The notes below the pieces were generated by a model. That model saw nothing but the letters and a program-made list of their open reading frames with translations, was not told the DNA's origin and ran no database searches. 64,000 bases of DNA from Lasiodiplodia sp. COLG20. Taxonomy: Eukaryota; Ascomycota; Dothideomycetes; Botryosphaeriales; Botryosphaeriaceae. Shown here piece after piece: positions 62,838-64,000 of this stretch. The translations under genes and the position numbers were made by a program. Where the stretch lies: contig VNWV01000001.1 in assembly GCA_009801085.1 (NCBI GenBank), forward strand, positions 1,426,001 to 1,490,000. The letters run 5' to 3'. Numbering within the stretch: position 1 is the first letter of the stretch; every line of letters starts with the position of its first letter.

Positions 62838-64000
62838 GTTCAGGCCTTCTTAGTGTTTGGCTTTAACATTTGCTCTGATATGCCCAGGCTTGGGGCGTTG
62901 GATGGATTGGCAAGGTGCCGCTTCACGCTGCGTATGAAGAGCGCCTCTCTTTTGTCCGGTTACAATTGGTGTTGAGTCTTTTTGCGAGATCTTCCTGGAA
63001 GTGCGCTTGATAACGAATCTCTGCAGCACGACAAGGAGTGTTGCGTCTGTCCTCCTGATTGAGGACCTTGGCCTGGAAGCTGGACATGAAAGGTTCCGTA
63101 GTTCAGCATAGCAATATCATGCAATAGGCCGTCCGTGAATACTTGCCTTTGAACATGTTGACTCTCAGTCCTTCCAATATACAAGAGAGATGGCACAGCC
63201 GATGCGGCAAAGTTTGATCCATGAAAGGTCATGACTATAGCAGCCAAAGGTTGTATTATATATGCTTCATCGTCAGTCATGCTCGTTTCTGATTCTGCGC
63301 GTCAGCGGCGTGCCGCACGTACCCTCGCTCCACGCCTAGTGACCACGGGTCAGCTTCGCAGAGGTCATGCCGCGTGCGCTCCGATCGTTGAAAGACATGG
63401 AGGATGGCCATTAGGCCTTGGGTCACGCATGCCATGAAGAAGTGGTCAAGCCCCAGCACTCCCGAGACGGAGAGAACCTCAAGTTTTTCCCCAGCGGGTC
63501 AACGCCACGGAAATATAACATCTACAAGACCAGGATTGTAGCCTCCACCATCTGTATGAGGTGGGTGTAGCAGACTCAACAAAATGTCCAGCCTGGAGGA
63601 GAAGGGATACGACGCATGATGACCCGTAGGATGTCTGCAGGCAACGTATATTTCACGAAACAGATATCTTGAAAAGAGCACAGAGCAAACAAGGGAATTT
63701 TTGAAATGGAATAATGAATTTTGTAGTAATCGCCTCGCTGCCCATCAAAACAATTTTGAGTAGCCTATCGACTGGGCTTCGTGAGGCGCGCTCTTGCGGA
63801 GACAATCTACACGAGTCCTGCAGCGGACTCCCTCTTGATACGTATGGCCTTGCCGCTTTTTTCTTCTCCTTGACACTACTATTCCTGCTGACCATGGTGG
63901 TGAATGCTCATTGTTTGCGAACAGTATGCTGGGGGTGGGCGCGTGATATCTCTAATGTGACCACGATACATCCAAGAAGACGGCAAAGTCCAAAGAACGT
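62838..64000. other. Right end, unassigned; possible broken minus-strand gene
   Basis: Minus-strand frames have protein-like pieces in order: FSRYLFREIYVACRHPTGHH (about 63680-63620), VLGLDHFFMACVTQGLMAIL (about 63460-63400), and TDDEAYIIQPLAAIVMTFHG (about 63280-63220). They are in different frames with stops between them. They may be exons of a spliced gene or a pseudogene. No family recognised and no start chosen. Confidence 0.3.

Overview
The window looks like chromosomal DNA of a filamentous ascomycete (Pezizomycotina). The evidence is short GT-AG introns (about 46-105 nt) in most genes, HET-domain genes and a HET relic, a GH7 cellobiohydrolase, a fungal P450 and a type I polyketide synthase (PKS). 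Class or genus cannot be told from what I can see. Gene models were spliced by eye; exon phases were checked by arithmetic, not by software.

Layout. (1) 1-10655, minus: one uninterrupted reading frame of more than 3551 codons that runs off the left edge. It encodes a multi-modular PKS: a first block without KS or AT (pseudo-KR, methyltransferase, pseudo-KR, ACP), then KS-AT-DH-MT-KR-ACP, then the start of a further KS. (2) 10985-13733: a fold-back repeat touching an assembly gap of Ns, a truncated cytochrome b5-domain gene, and a divergent BM3-like P450. (3) 14225-25649: an AAA+ ATPase with an N-terminal 18-bp repeat, a two-TM membrane protein, a small conserved-looking protein, a decayed HET gene and a secreted protein with a probable GPI-type tail. 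(4) 27002-34699: a protein with a STAND-type fungal N-terminal domain and a HET-domain protein. (5) 35201-38901: a divergent pair, an MFS sugar transporter and a DUF1479-type putative oxygenase. (6) 40710-42937: a CorA-like transporter in seven exons, then about 4.2 kb without a convincing gene. (7) 47188-51823: a hypothetical protein and a GH7 cellobiohydrolase without a binding module. (8) 52415-60401: an unusual block with a stop-riddled pseudogene, a small TM protein, three co-oriented RING-finger genes and five copies of the fold-back repeat lying between them. (9) 60490-64000: an F-box-like protein, a small TM protein whose frame is interrupted by one TAG, and an unassigned end.

How the genes may work together. 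The PKS, P450 and b5-domain gene could form a secondary-metabolite cluster, though an assembly gap lies between them. The HET gene, HET relic and STAND-like protein resemble an allorecognition neighbourhood. The transporter/DUF1479 pair probably shares one promoter. The RING block is the least conventional part on the right side: the largest RING protein carries a series of destruction-box-like motifs, and the repeats bracket each gene or gene pair.
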